The notes beneath the pieces are model-generated. The model searched no databases. It worked only from the letters and a program-made list of their open reading frames with translations, and was not told where the DNA came from. Below, in pieces: positions 11,269 through 23,624 of a DNA stretch of 64,000 nucleotides (positions are counted from its first letter, which is position 1; each line of letters opens with the position of its first letter). Source of the DNA: Ryuthela nishihirai (taxonomy: Eukaryota > Arthropoda > Arachnida > Araneae > Heptathelidae). The DNA is taken from contig JAWZYU010000006.1 in the NCBI GenBank assembly GCA_038380435.1, positions 35,838,501 to 35,902,500 of the forward strand, in the 5' to 3' direction. The position numbers were made by a program, and so were the translations under genes.

Positions 11269-11270
11269 TT

Positions 11271-11289
11271 TGGTGTCAGAAGTGGGATT
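11271..11289 (+). other. Primer binding site, tRNA-Leu type
   Basis: TGGTGTCAGAAGTGGGATT begins 2 bp after the 5' LTR. Its reverse complement ends in CACTTCTGACACCA, which matches the 3' end of animal tRNA-Leu with CCA added. Leu-type sites are common in Gypsy-group elements. Confidence 0.85.
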
Positions 11290-11300
11290 AATTTAATTGA

Positions 11301-14273
11301 ATGCCTTTCACTAGAAGTATGGATGAATTGGTAAAGTTGTTGAATGACATTAAAAGTCAAAATAATGACTTGAAAGCCGATATTAAAGGTGATATAGCTG
11401 CCCAAAGCGATAAAATAGGTGACCTTGCTAGACGAAGTGATAGCTTGAAAGTTGATATAGCTGCCCTAAGCGATAAAATAGGTGACTTGAAAGCCGAAAT
11501 GGCCGCACAAAATAATGAGTTGAGAACGGAGATAGTTTCTCAAAAAGATGATTTGAAAGCCGATATGGCCGCCCAAAGCGATAAAATAGGTGACTTGAAA
11601 GCCGAAATGGCCGCCCAAAGCGATAAAATAGGTGACTTGAAAGCCGAAATGGCCGCACAAAATAATGAGTTGAGAACGGAGATAATTTCTCAAAAAGATG
11701 ATTTGAAAGCCGAAATAGCCGCACAAAATAACGAGATGAGAGCTGAAGTGGCTTCTCAAATTGATAAGATTATTGATCAGTTCAAGGATAGTAAAACCGA
11801 ACTCAATAGACAATGCAATAGTTTAAATGTTGAATTTGTCAGTGAAAAAGATGATCTTGATAGTGTTAAATTAGATTGTAAACATGGAAAAGAAAAAGAG
11901 AAAGGCAACGCATATAAAAATGTGGATCTGCTACTGAAAATCAAGAATCGTAGAGATAGCGCAGATAATGCCTTTGACCACGCAACTACTGGTGATGCAT
12001 GGCAGAATGTCTATGTCGCTGGTGACATGTCTAGGAACTGTGAAGAACAATCACACAGATCAGAGAGCTGTGAGACTATACAGTACGCTTTGCACTTCAA
12101 AATACCTAGGTATACAAGTGTGGCACGATCTGAAGAGAGATCCACACGAAAGGTATTCTATTCCTCGCCGTCAGCAAAATGCGTCATGGACAATTATCGC
12201 AAAGGCAGAGTAACGAGTGGTAATGAGGGGGAACGAAACAGAGTTTACGTTTCGCAGAGTGGTCCGAGTAAAGAAGAGGTGTCCATTCATCATAGATACA
12301 AAGTGCCCTTCGTCGTTACCGGGGAAGTCGGAGAGATTTTTCCGAAGCATATAGCCACACTTGAATCGTTTATAGAAAGTGGGGATTTAAGGAAGAGGAA
12401 TTCCGAAGAATGGCTTAGAAGCATAACAGGTGATGCTAGTAAAAGAGCTTCAGGCAGAGACGGTACTTCAAAGACTAACTTTCTGGATGAAACTAAGCCT
12501 CAGAGTTACGATCAGAGAGAAGTGAATCCCTCAGATAATTTCAACGTAGCCACGCTGAATTTCTTTTCTGAACAGTCAATGTGCAGATTTGGACATTATA
12601 ACCATTTAGATTATAAGGATATAGAAAAGTTTTATCACGACTACAAGAGCTCTAAAGTGGACAATATCATGTTACAAAACTCGTCGCTGATCTCCAGAAT
12701 GAACAATTTGGCAATCATAACTGATGTTTCCCTAGCTAATTACAATGAGAGCTCCAAGAAAGTGAATTCCGAAGAAACAGCAACTATGACCTCCTCGGGT
12801 CATGTGTTTTGCTGGAGACCCGAGTGGCGCCATCGGATGGTAGATAAATACGGTACAGGAGGTGTCGGCGACAAAGTGAGTCTTGTCTTGGCTCCTGCAC
12901 TTGCTGCTTTAGGTCTCAAGGTCCCTATGATCTCCGGTCGTGCTCTCCAATTGACGGGAGATACTCTGTACAAATTGGAATCCATCCCTGGCTTCACAGT
13001 CGACTGCACTAAAGATAAAATCGAGCAGATGATGGAAGACGTCGGATGCTGCATCGTAGGACAGACAGAGGAGCTGGTGCCAACAGATAAGGAGATTTAC
13101 CGCTGCAAGGATCTGATGGCTACCATAGATAGCGTTCCTCTAATGATATGCTCAATTGTGTCCAAAAAGCTGGCTGAAGGAGTGTGTGCTTTGGTTTATG
13201 ATGTTGAATTCGGAAAAGGAGCTATTGATCTCATCAGTACAGAAGATGTTGCTGTTGATTTAGTTAAGAAAGTGGTTGCAGCATCACAAGCTCGTGGAAT
13301 GGAGAGTTTGAGTTGTTCAGCTGTTATCAGCAACATGGATTCACCTCTTGAAAACTCTGTTGACAACTCTCTGGAAGTGATGGAAGCTGTTCAGTGTTTC
13401 CTTGGTAACGGATCCTTGGAACTGCAAGAGCTCGTCGAAGAGTTAGGAGAACTTCTGCGTTTTGTGAACATTGCGGATAATAGGGTAGATGAAGCATCAC
13501 GTGTCCGTAAGGTTCTGCATAACGGCAATGCTTTGAACAAGTTTCGTAACATGTTAATAGAACAAGGAGTACCTGAAGATGTTGCAAGCTGGCTATGTGA
13601 AGGTAAAACAGAAAAAATATTGCTAGCAGCCCGACACATCACTGATTTCACTTATACAGGAGAAACAGGTAAGGTTGTCGGATTAGAAGCTGCAGTTCTA
13701 GCAAGAGTATGGAAGGAGGAGATGGACCGAAGAGCTAAAAAGAATTATGGAGCTGATATTATATTTGTGAAGCACCTTGGGGATCAAATGGAATCAGGTG
13801 AAATATGGCTGAAGGTTCATCACGACAGTTCTGAATTAAGGGAAAGTCAACTGACAAAAAGGTCAGACTGGAGGATGAAACTTCTCCCTAGATTTTATGT
13901 CACTAATGACTTTCATTCCTTGTTACTGTTGATAGAATTAAAAATCCAAAGAAGAAAACTTTCGACAAAGAAGAAAATTTTTACAGGTTTTGCACGAAAA
14001 CTCTTAGTCGATTCTTCTCCCTGCAGAGACATAAACGTGTTCACAAGGGCTATAGGCCTTACACGTATTATGTTTGTGGACGAGGCTTCAGTCAGAAAAG
14101 AAATCTACGTCATAATGAGATTCGCTTTCATTTTGACACAGACGTGGTATATCGCATTCGTCGACGTCCAGCTACAAAGTGCAAGGTGGTTCACGTTAAT
14201 CGTTTGGCTCCGTTTCATCGAAGAACTGAAGAAGCTTTGGAATCCAGAATTGTTCGGGACGAACAAGACCTAG
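11301..14273 (+). CDS. Gag-like / thymidine phosphorylase fusion ORF
   Basis: One 990-codon frame begins 12 bp after the primer binding site and stops just before the polypurine tract. Residues 8-200 form a repetitive coiled coil built from GDLKAEMAAQ, NNELRTEI and SQKDDLKA units, like the start of Gypsy Gag. Residues 233-248 (WQNVYVAGDMSRNCEE) resemble a zinc knuckle that has lost its first cysteines; capsid sequence is mostly absent. Residues about 260-490 match nothing I recognise. Residues 494-850 are thymidine phosphorylase, which converts thymidine and phosphate to thymine and deoxyribose phosphate: PEWRHRMVDKYGTGGVGDK, SGRALQLTGDTLYKLES, CSIVSKKLAEG. About 100 N-terminal residues of the enzyme are missing. 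Aligned without gaps to E. coli numbering, His85 is Tyr517, Arg171 is Lys603, while Ser186 (Ser618) and Lys190 (Lys622) remain, so activity is doubtful. Absence of introns fits capture as cDNA. After residue 850 the frame runs out of phase with zinc-finger and Pol sequence. Confidence 0.85.
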   Translation: MPFTRSMDELVKLLNDIKSQNNDLKADIKGDIAAQSDKIGDLARRSDSLKVDIAALSDKIGDLKAEMAAQNNELRTEIVSQKDDLKADMAAQSDKIGDLKAEMAAQSDKIGDLKAEMAAQNNELRTEIISQKDDLKAEIAAQNNEMRAEVASQIDKIIDQFKDSKTELNRQCNSLNVEFVSEKDDLDSVKLDCKHGKEKEKGNAYKNVDLLLKIKNRRDSADNAFDHATTGDAWQNVYVAGDMSRNCEEQSHRSESCETIQYALHFKIPRYTSVARSEERSTRKVFYSSPSAKCVMDNYRKGRVTSGNEGERNRVYVSQSGPSKEEVSIHHRYKVPFVVTGEVGEIFPKHIATLESFIESGDLRKRNSEEWLRSITGDASKRASGRDGTSKTNFLDETKPQSYDQREVNPSDNFNVATLNFFSEQSMCRFGHYNHLDYKDIEKFYHDYKSSKVDNIMLQNSSLISRMNNLAIITDVSLANYNESSKKVNSEETATMTSSGHVFCWRPEWRHRMVDKYGTGGVGDKVSLVLAPALAALGLKVPMISGRALQLTGDTLYKLESIPGFTVDCTKDKIEQMMEDVGCCIVGQTEELVPTDKEIYRCKDLMATIDSVPLMICSIVSKKLAEGVCALVYDVEFGKGAIDLISTEDVAVDLVKKVVAASQARGMESLSCSAVISNMDSPLENSVDNSLEVMEAVQCFLGNGSLELQELVEELGELLRFVNIADNRVDEASRVRKVLHNGNALNKFRNMLIEQGVPEDVASWLCEGKTEKILLAARHITDFTYTGETGKVVGLEAAVLARVWKEEMDRRAKKNYGADIIFVKHLGDQMESGEIWLKVHHDSSELRESQLTKRSDWRMKLLPRFYVTNDFHSLLLLIELKIQRRKLSTKKKIFTGFARKLLVDSSPCRDINVFTRAIGLTRIMFVDEASVRKEIYVIMRFAFILTQTWYIAFVDVQLQSARWFTLIVWLRFIEELKKLWNPELFGTNKT

Positions 14274-14284
14274 GAAGGGGGCAG
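13950..14284 (+). pseudogene. C2H2 zinc-finger fragment joined to Pol C-terminus
   Basis: In a frame different from the 990-codon ORF, 13990-14110 encodes two C2H2-finger-like units: one around FSLQRHKRVHKGYRPY with a single preceding cysteine, and a second, VCGRGFSQKRNLRHNEI. Straight afterwards, from about 14141, the same frame reads VVYRIRRRPATKCKVVHV and NRLAPFHRR, the typical end of a Gypsy Pol polyprotein after integrase. The fingers lack complete Cys pairs, so zinc binding is unlikely. The join places captured zinc-finger sequence directly against the autonomous parent's Pol end. There is no own start codon. Confidence 0.7.
14272..14284 (+). other. Polypurine tract
   Basis: AGGAAGGGGGCAG lies immediately before the TGTTAC start of the 3' LTR, the expected place for plus-strand priming. 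Confidence 0.8.
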
Positions 14285-15002
14285 TGTTACGACAGAAGAA
14301 TCTGGCAACCGAAAGCAAAGTTTCAGCCAACGAATAAGAACTTTGGGAGAATTTGGAGAAGAAGAGTGGAGCGTTAACGGTTGTATTGTAACGGTCGTTG
14401 TATTGTAACGGTCGTTGTGTTGTAACGGTCGGAGAGTTCGAAAATGGACGGTGAGCTGTTCTGAGACAGTGCGCGTAAGTATCAAGAAGTAACTTGATGT
14501 GTTGTGTATACGCGGAAGGATAAAAGTGGGATCTTTTATCGTTAAGTATCAAGAAGTAACTTGATGTGTTGTGTATACGCGGAAGGATAAAAGTGGGATC
14601 TTTTATCGTTAAGTATCAAGAAGTAACTTGATGTGTTGTGTATACGCGGAAGTATAAAAGTGGGAACTTTTATGGCTAACTTCGAATGTCTACACGGACT
14701 GTCTTTTTGTTCGGCTAGTGTGTGAAAAGTTATTAGCACAGGACGAGAATTGGTTTACGAGTGAAGATCTTCGGGTGACCTGGTAAATCAAGTAAAAGGT
14801 AGTATTTTAGTAAAATACACAGAGCTGATATTGTGTGCTCTACGCAGGAAGATTGATGACTTGTGCATGTTAATAGTTGATTTGTTAATAAGATACTTCA
14901 TCCATATTTCTTTTGTAACAATTTGCCTTGTATTGAATTTGGTTTTGAAATATAGCTTTTAATACTCACGCTCAGTGGCTATCCATTTTGTGATCCGCAA
15001 CA
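14285..15002 (+). repeat. 3' LTR
   Basis: Same sequence as the 5' LTR with an offset of 3734 bp at both ends, including the three 67-bp units (near 14477-14677) and the TATAAAA at 14653. No difference was seen between the copies when read side by side. Confidence 0.9.
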
Positions 15003-15226
15003 ATATTTTATTTGTTGCCTATAATGTGAAAGTGGTTATTGAGTAAAACGATTGCACATAGAACAGAAAGCTTCGAATACTGGTGTTCTAACGAAAGGTT
15101 TGATGTGAGTTATTTCTACAAGATAACTAATGAAGATATCTTGAAAAGAATGTTATATGGGGGGGCGTTGAGAGTATAACCATCATCTAGGAGGAATTTT
15201 TTTAGGAGGAGCTATATAGAGACAGA

Positions 15227-15450
15227 TGGCAGACTCTCGTCAAGGCCAGTAACACACTGGTTGGCCGTGACGAGAGTCTAGCATTCCACTGAGTCACTGG
15301 ATGCTATTGCTTGTGTTCTTTGACGTGCATATGGTGTGGTTCTCGCTCAAGGGGCCACAGCTTAATGTTCCATCCGATGGGCGGTGGCCTTTCCTAACGC
15401 ATCGGTGTCCGCTCCTGAGGAGGGCAGGAGGTGAGTTTTGGGGGTATAAT
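15227..15450 (-). repeat. SINE-A fragment with terminal hairpin
   Basis: The body phrases GTTCCATCCGATGGGCGG and CATCGGTGTCCGCTCCTGA identify the family in reverse orientation. The left edge (15231-15279) is a perfect or near-perfect hairpin: AGACTCTCGTCAAGGCCA pairs with TGGCCGTGACGAGAGTCT around a short loop, evidently an inverted duplication of the AAGGCCA segment of the SINE. Confidence 0.7.
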
Positions 15451-15799
15451 GTTTTTTTTTTTGTTTTTCTTTTGAGATTGATAGTTGTTGATGAAATACT
15501 ATAATTCGCACTTTCTGAATACCCCAATAGCCATGATTGTGCCCTCCAACGGGGAAAATGTTGAAATTACGAAATTTCGAACTAATATCACAAGCGATAT
15601 AATTACGTCGGAAATTTGAAATTTTGGGTCTGAAATGGGAATGTCATGAAGTTTGCATTGATGGCAATAATTTTCAAACCCGAGAGGAGTGGGAAAATGC
15701 AATATGTTTTTTTAAGATAATTATTGTTTTTTTAGAGAAAAATTAAAAGTTCTTCTTGATTTGGATAGGTATTGTTAAACTATTATGATTCACTAAGCA

Positions 15800-15915
15800 T
15801 CAATCTGTTTAAGTAACAGGGTGAAGATGGATGTAGAGGAAAACATGTTTCGAGCCTTGTGGGATCTGAACCCACAGCCTCCTGATGACATGTTAGATTC
15901 ACTGGCCTTTGAGCT
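15800..15915 (-). repeat. SINE-C tRNA-like copy
   Basis: Read on the - strand: GGTAGCTCAAAGGCCAGTGA (box A region), GTGGGTTCAGATCCCACAAG (box B region and closing stem), then one tail unit with CATCCATCTTCACCCTGTTAC. The head looks like a tRNA with an intact T stem, but the anticodon arm is too diverged to assign. Probably a SINE, not a working tRNA gene. Confidence 0.6.
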
Positions 15916-16029
15916 ACCTGCCGACGATCAAACGGATTTCGGCGGCCGGTTACTCAGTGGTCAGAGAACCTAACATGTCATCAGGAGATCGCGTTGTTGG
16001 ACCGTTTTAAGTCTGAGCTTCACTCTTCT

Positions 16030-16355
16030 GCACACAACGGGCTAAATTGCCAGGCCACAAGGACCCTGAATGTTCAGAGAAGGTTGAGGGAGGGGACTCA
16101 CTGAAAGTTGTTGGGAGGCATATAGTAGCCTTTCGTCAAGGCCATTCAGCGTGCTCTTTAACATGCAAAGAGTATAACTGTCCACCCGATGGACTGCGGC
16201 CTTTCCAAGCCCAACGGTGTCTCCTCCTGACGGAGGGCAGGGTGGAGGGTTTTGTGGACATAATTATCTCAGTGCTGGCCCTGGAGGTACTCAAACCTGA
16301 GAACTGCAGATTACGTACCTGCTCGCTACGGACTGAGCCACCCCTCGCTTTTAGG
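16030..16355 (-). repeat. SINE-A copy
   Basis: The reverse-oriented copy runs from the 3' end (CACACAACGGGCTAAATTGC, GGCCACAAGGACCCTGAA) through GTCAAGGCCATTCAGCGTG to the tRNA-like head near 16310-16350 (GCTCGCTACGGACTGAGCCA on the + strand). Its head portion is part of the direct duplication with 1-232. Confidence 0.8.
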
Positions 16356-17711
16356 ATGTCATGGGTTCAGATCCCACCCAGATTAAGACAATTTTTCCTC
16401 TTCTCCCGTTCTCTACACACATCGTTATTCTCTTACTTAAACAGCTTAATAGTGATTAAATACTTAGGAAATCAATGATGAACTGTGGATTCATTTATCT
16501 GAATACAAGGTAATAGTGATCATACCAGAGGTGATGCAGTTTCTGATTTTCTCACAAACATTATCAGTGAATAGGCTCTTAGCTGGTCGCATGCACATGC
16601 CTGGGATGGCTGTTAAGAATAGAGTCCCCAAATGCACTCAAAAGACAGCAATTGGCCAGATGGAATGTAGCATAATATCAGCAGTAGAAAAAAGATTGAT
16701 CAGCGGCCGGCAGCTCAGTGATCGTATTATTTAGGCTGCTTTTCCACAACCCCCATCTTCATCCTGTTACTTAGATAGTTCTTGCTTTAACTCCACTTCA
16801 TCCTATTAGTTAGACAGCATTTCTTGTACACCCATCTTCATCATATTACTTAGGTAGCTCTTCCTCTACCCCCATCTTCATTCTGTGTCTTGATAGGAAT
16901 TAAATACTTAGAAAATAAGTGATGAGCTGTGAATTAATTTGTCATAAATTACGATTCACAATTTGCTAATCTTCGAAAAGTTTCAATTGCATCTACTGAC
17001 ATTGAAAAGTAGGAAAAATGTAAACGAAGATTGCAAATGATCTATTTCGGTTAGAAATTTGATATTTTAGGGGTAGAATGTGATGATCAAAGGGTTTATA
17101 GTTGCAGCAACAATTTGTCCCTTTATCCCCAAGAGGAGGGGAAACGCAACTTTTTGTTTTTGGAGAGTAATGAAAAATCCTTGAGTTCAATAGGTACAAA
17201 CTAAATATGAAATTCGCAGTTTTCAAATCCTCCAAAACTCCTTAATTTACATCGTTAGAGAGCGATAAAAGTAAAAAAATCTAAAACTTGAAGTAATATT
17301 GTAAACAATGTATTTATGCTAAAAATTAGAATTTCTGGTAATAAAATATAGTGATGAAGAATGCTTAGCCAGATAAATAATGGAAATATAACTGATATCT
17401 ATGTGTTTTAATTAAATAAAAATTATATACATTTCTATCGGCAGCTTTTCGTTTTTAAAAATGAGCACTTAATTTTAAAATTCTCAATCATATTTTAATA
17501 TAGTAATAATAAATAAATAAATAATTTTATTTTCTATTCATGATAGGTTTGCTTTTTAAGCGTAGGGGATGGGAAACGTACTTTTTTCACTGAAAATGAA
17601 AAATGAGAAATTCTTTTGGCATTTTATAGAGCTTATAATACAGTACTATGAACATTTTCCAATTCGCATAGTATAATTAATACAAATTACTACTGCTAAA
17701 GGATGTAGAAT
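16140..17711 (+). repeat. Direct duplication, copy 2
   Basis: This is the partner of 1-1921. Here the minisatellite is only about 150 bp long (16735-16880). The AT-rich part (16880-17711) matches 1090-1921 closely, including the phrases TGACATTGAAAAGTAGGAAA and AGAATTTCTGG. Point differences across both copies show that the duplication is not recent. Confidence 0.8.
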
Positions 17712-17919
17712 TCACAAAATGAAAACTTCTTTTTCTTTCAAAACGAGCCCTCTATAGTCCAGAATTTGAGGTCTCGCCTTCCTCATAGATCTTCCCAAAG
17801 GTGTTATATGATTTTTCTAGTTTTTAATTCACTTTATCTTTAGTTGAGATTTAATTTATGACAGCATAAATCAGTCTACGCATTGTGAGGAACAAGATAT
17901 CGGAAGGCACCTCGCCCCA

Positions 17920-18300
17920 GAGATTAGAGATGTCTATAAACTGCGTCTTAAGGGGGGTGTCGTCGCCGAGTGGACTACCGTGGGTAGGAATATAAATCGG
18001 TACGCTCTTTACCTCTCTTGTCAGGATGAGGAATACTGCCGGTGGCATTAATATGACGCTACACTTACGTGATAAATATATATAATAAAATAAAAATAAA
18101 TACCCCCTCAAGCAACTGCTTGCCACAGAGGTCTGACAGGAGCCTGTTAGCTCATATGCCGAAGTAGGTCTGAGAGGATGGCAGGCCCTCAGCAGAAAAA
18201 CGACACAAACAGCCATGCCTTACCAGGGGCTCGAACCCAGGTCCCTTATATATACAAAGGCTTTACAAGGACCTATAGAACAAGACTAAAACTTAGCCTG
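17920..18300 (-). repeat. Dispersed repeat R, copy 1, split by SINE-B
   Basis: The blocks 17920-18085 and 18243-18300 match 24670-24880 in the same orientation (ATAAATCGGTACGCT, GTCAGGATGAGGAATACTGC, CTACACTTACGTGAT, then ACAAGGACCTA). Copy 1 carries a SINE-B between the two blocks; copy 2 is the empty site. On the - strand both encode a short similar peptide (LILTREV, SVPIY), so the repeat may once have been coding. It could be part of an LTR element or a gag start; the family is not recognised. Confidence 0.6.
18086..18243 (-). repeat. SINE-B copy
   Basis: It contains CCCCCTCAAGCAACTGCTTG, GGTCTGACAGGAGCCTGTTA and GGCAGGCCCTCAGCAGAAAA, and ends in a box-B-like GGGGCTCGAACCCAGG in reverse. 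The same family is seen at 31081-31223 with 40523-40603, at 53695-53825 and, as a piece, at 60690-60765. Only the distal part of the tRNA-like head is kept here. Confidence 0.75.
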
Positions 18301-21799
<3,499 letters not shown>

Positions 21800-22380
21800 A
21801 ATAAGTGGCTGCTGCCGTTATATAACTTAGCGGGTTGTGATCTGAAAAAATTATCGACCCCATGACCCATACAACCAGGTCGCAACTTTTCTAGAGCCCA
21901 CACCACTGCGTAAGCTTCGGGCTCAATAGTAGCCCATCGCATTGTGTTTCAGTCAGTTTTTTTGGAGGCAAAAACAATGGGGCTTTCGTACTCCTGAACA
22001 TCCTGTTTTGAGAGACATGCTCCGACCGCATTAGTTGATGCGTCAGTATGCAACATGAATGCCTGCTTAAAGTCTGGAGTTGAACATTTGGTCGCACTGC
22101 ATAGCCCCTTCTTCAATACCTCAAATGCCCTCCTGCTTCATCATTCCATTGCAATTGAATCGGTGCTCCCTTTCGGCTCATATCCCTGAGAGGTTTTGCA
22201 ATATCAGCATAATGGGCTAAGTAGTGTCGGTGATAATTAAAAAGCTCCAGTACGCTTTTTAACTCTTTCTTCGTGCGAGGTGTTGTCATTTCTTTGATCA
22301 CCTTCCGTTTTTCCGAATTAGGAGGATGTTTGCCAGAACGCACAATATGGCCTAAATATGTGATTTTCCACCTTGTCTAG
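21800..22380 (-). pseudogene. Gypsy-type RT thumb / RNase H fragment
   Basis: On the - strand from 22380: ITYLGHIVRSGKHPPN, then TPRTKKELKSVL, YHRHYLAHYADIAKPL and, after a small frame change, FMLHTDASTNAVGA and YAVVWALEKLRP. This is the end of the reverse transcriptase and the start of RNase H of Gypsy elements. The downstream part is cut by LINE copy A at 21799. It lies on the wrong side of the integrase fragment for a single normal Gypsy element. Confidence 0.8.
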
Positions 22381-22419
22381 GTTCACTTATCCAAATTAAT
22401 TGCAAACGAGCTAAAATCT

Positions 22420-22977
22420 TCTATTCCTGTTAGCACTGATAGCCCTGATCCCTCCATCAAGCAACCGAACCCTGTACCCAAACATGATCTTTCAAAATCT
22501 GTGCAGGGCCGCTCCACCGAGAATATAGTATAGTAGGAAGAATCAGGCACTAATACAATAACCTGAACCAGCTCTGCCTTGTCTGCTGCCAGCTCCATAC
22601 GCACTTTCAGCTCCTGGAGATATTGCGCCGCTGGCCTAGCCAACGCAGCTAGCACATACACTTCACCAGACAACGTGTCTTTCAGTACAGCAAGGATCCC
22701 TTAGGCGAACGTCCGTAAAGCAATTGAAATAGCGACACGCCGTAGTTCCGTTTGGCACCTTCCGGTAGGCCCAGAGCCAATAGGGCAAATATTTTTCCCA
22801 TTTTCTCGGATGCTCTCTAACGACATGATGCATCATTCCCTTCATAGTTCTATGCCAACGTTCGATTAATACATTCGCTTCAGCCGCTGCATCCTTTCCA
22901 AGCGGTAATACTACCGGTTGCTCTGCTCCTTCTCCTCTCTCGTCCCCAACTACGCACCCTCTGACGTCATTCCTCAC
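22420..22977 (-). pseudogene. Gypsy-type integrase C-terminal fragment
   Basis: On the - strand: ANVLIERWHRTMKGMMHHVV and WEKYLPYWLWAYRKVPNGT, the last part of the integrase core with its catalytic-Glu helix region, then, in a shifted frame, sequence of the form PAAQYLQELKVRMELAADKAE, the typical segment after the core. The core's DD part is absent. Several frameshifts; not functional. Confidence 0.8.
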
Positions 22978-23179
22978 TGTGCGCTCACTGTGTCACTGTA
23001 CGACGGCTGCTGAGCTCTGCCGCGCTAGAGAGTTTCGGAGCGGTTTCCATAGCAAACAAGCTATTAGGCACAGCTGTCTTACCACACAGTGTCCTGACGT
23101 CACCTTGGGCTTTATATTCTGGCTCGTCTCCCCGCGAGAAATAGCTACCCGTTCTACGCTCACAATCGGAGTTTGAACT

Positions 23180-23560
23180 TTTACTACTTCGCAGGCCGGC
23201 AAACGCATTCCAGGAGGAAATCTATAGTTAGATTCTCAACTGTTGCAGCGATTAATTTGACTTCGGGATACGCTGAATCAAATGAAGCGTCTCCCAGAAT
23301 GCAGACAGGTATATTAATTAAATCGGCTGTTACCGAATCCCCGAAAGCCGCTCGCAGAAACTTCGACCTGACGGTTTCAAGAATCTCTCTGAAACAAGTT
23401 CTCGCTTCACCACACTCTGCTCCATCCCTGAGTCCAGAATAGCTGTACAAGTTCTGCCACCACAACTCAATTCCACCTTCTCTAACTCATTCAAGTGAAC
23501 CTTGCGCTGTTCCTTTGGGACACCAACAGGCACTCTTTCCATTGCTCGCGGTGAAACCTC
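23180..23560 (-). pseudogene. Retroelement aspartic protease remnant
   Basis: On the - strand the frame of 23542-23330 holds CTAILDSGMEQSVV, a retroviral-type protease active site (LDSGA changed to LDSGM), followed in another frame by FLKPSGRSF and, at 23300-23184, IAATVENLTIDFLLE. It lies in the expected order after the gag remnant at 23625-24503. Confidence 0.65.
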
Positions 23561-23624
23561 TGCACAGAGAGCTTTGTCCTCATTAGAACTATCTTCGCTG
23601 CGCAGTACAACTACCGCTCTTGCG

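Larger units (their letters stand above)
10551..15002 (+). mobile_element. LTR retroelement carrying thymidine phosphorylase
   Basis: A complete insertion of 4452 bp: LTRs at 10551-11268 and 14285-15002, flanked by ATAT on both sides (10547-10550 and 15003-15006). The LTRs begin TGTTAC and end CAACA, and appear identical over 718 bp with a constant offset of 3734 bp, so insertion was recent. A tRNA-Leu-type primer binding site follows the 5' LTR and a polypurine tract precedes the 3' LTR. The 3017-bp interior lacks protease, reverse transcriptase and integrase core domains. It must depend on an autonomous Gypsy-type partner, consistent with the residual gag-like start and Pol C-terminal remnant. 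The interior is dominated by sequence that looks captured from host genes. Confidence 0.9.

Noticed and set aside
11428..11813. Antisense repetitive frames over the coiled-coil region
   Set aside because: They mirror the repeats of the gag-like coiled coil on the + strand.
11301..14273. Ordinary host thymidine phosphorylase gene
   Set aside because: The enzyme part lacks its N-terminus, is fused to gag-like sequence, has no introns over about 1.07 kb and lies exactly between LTRs with target duplications.
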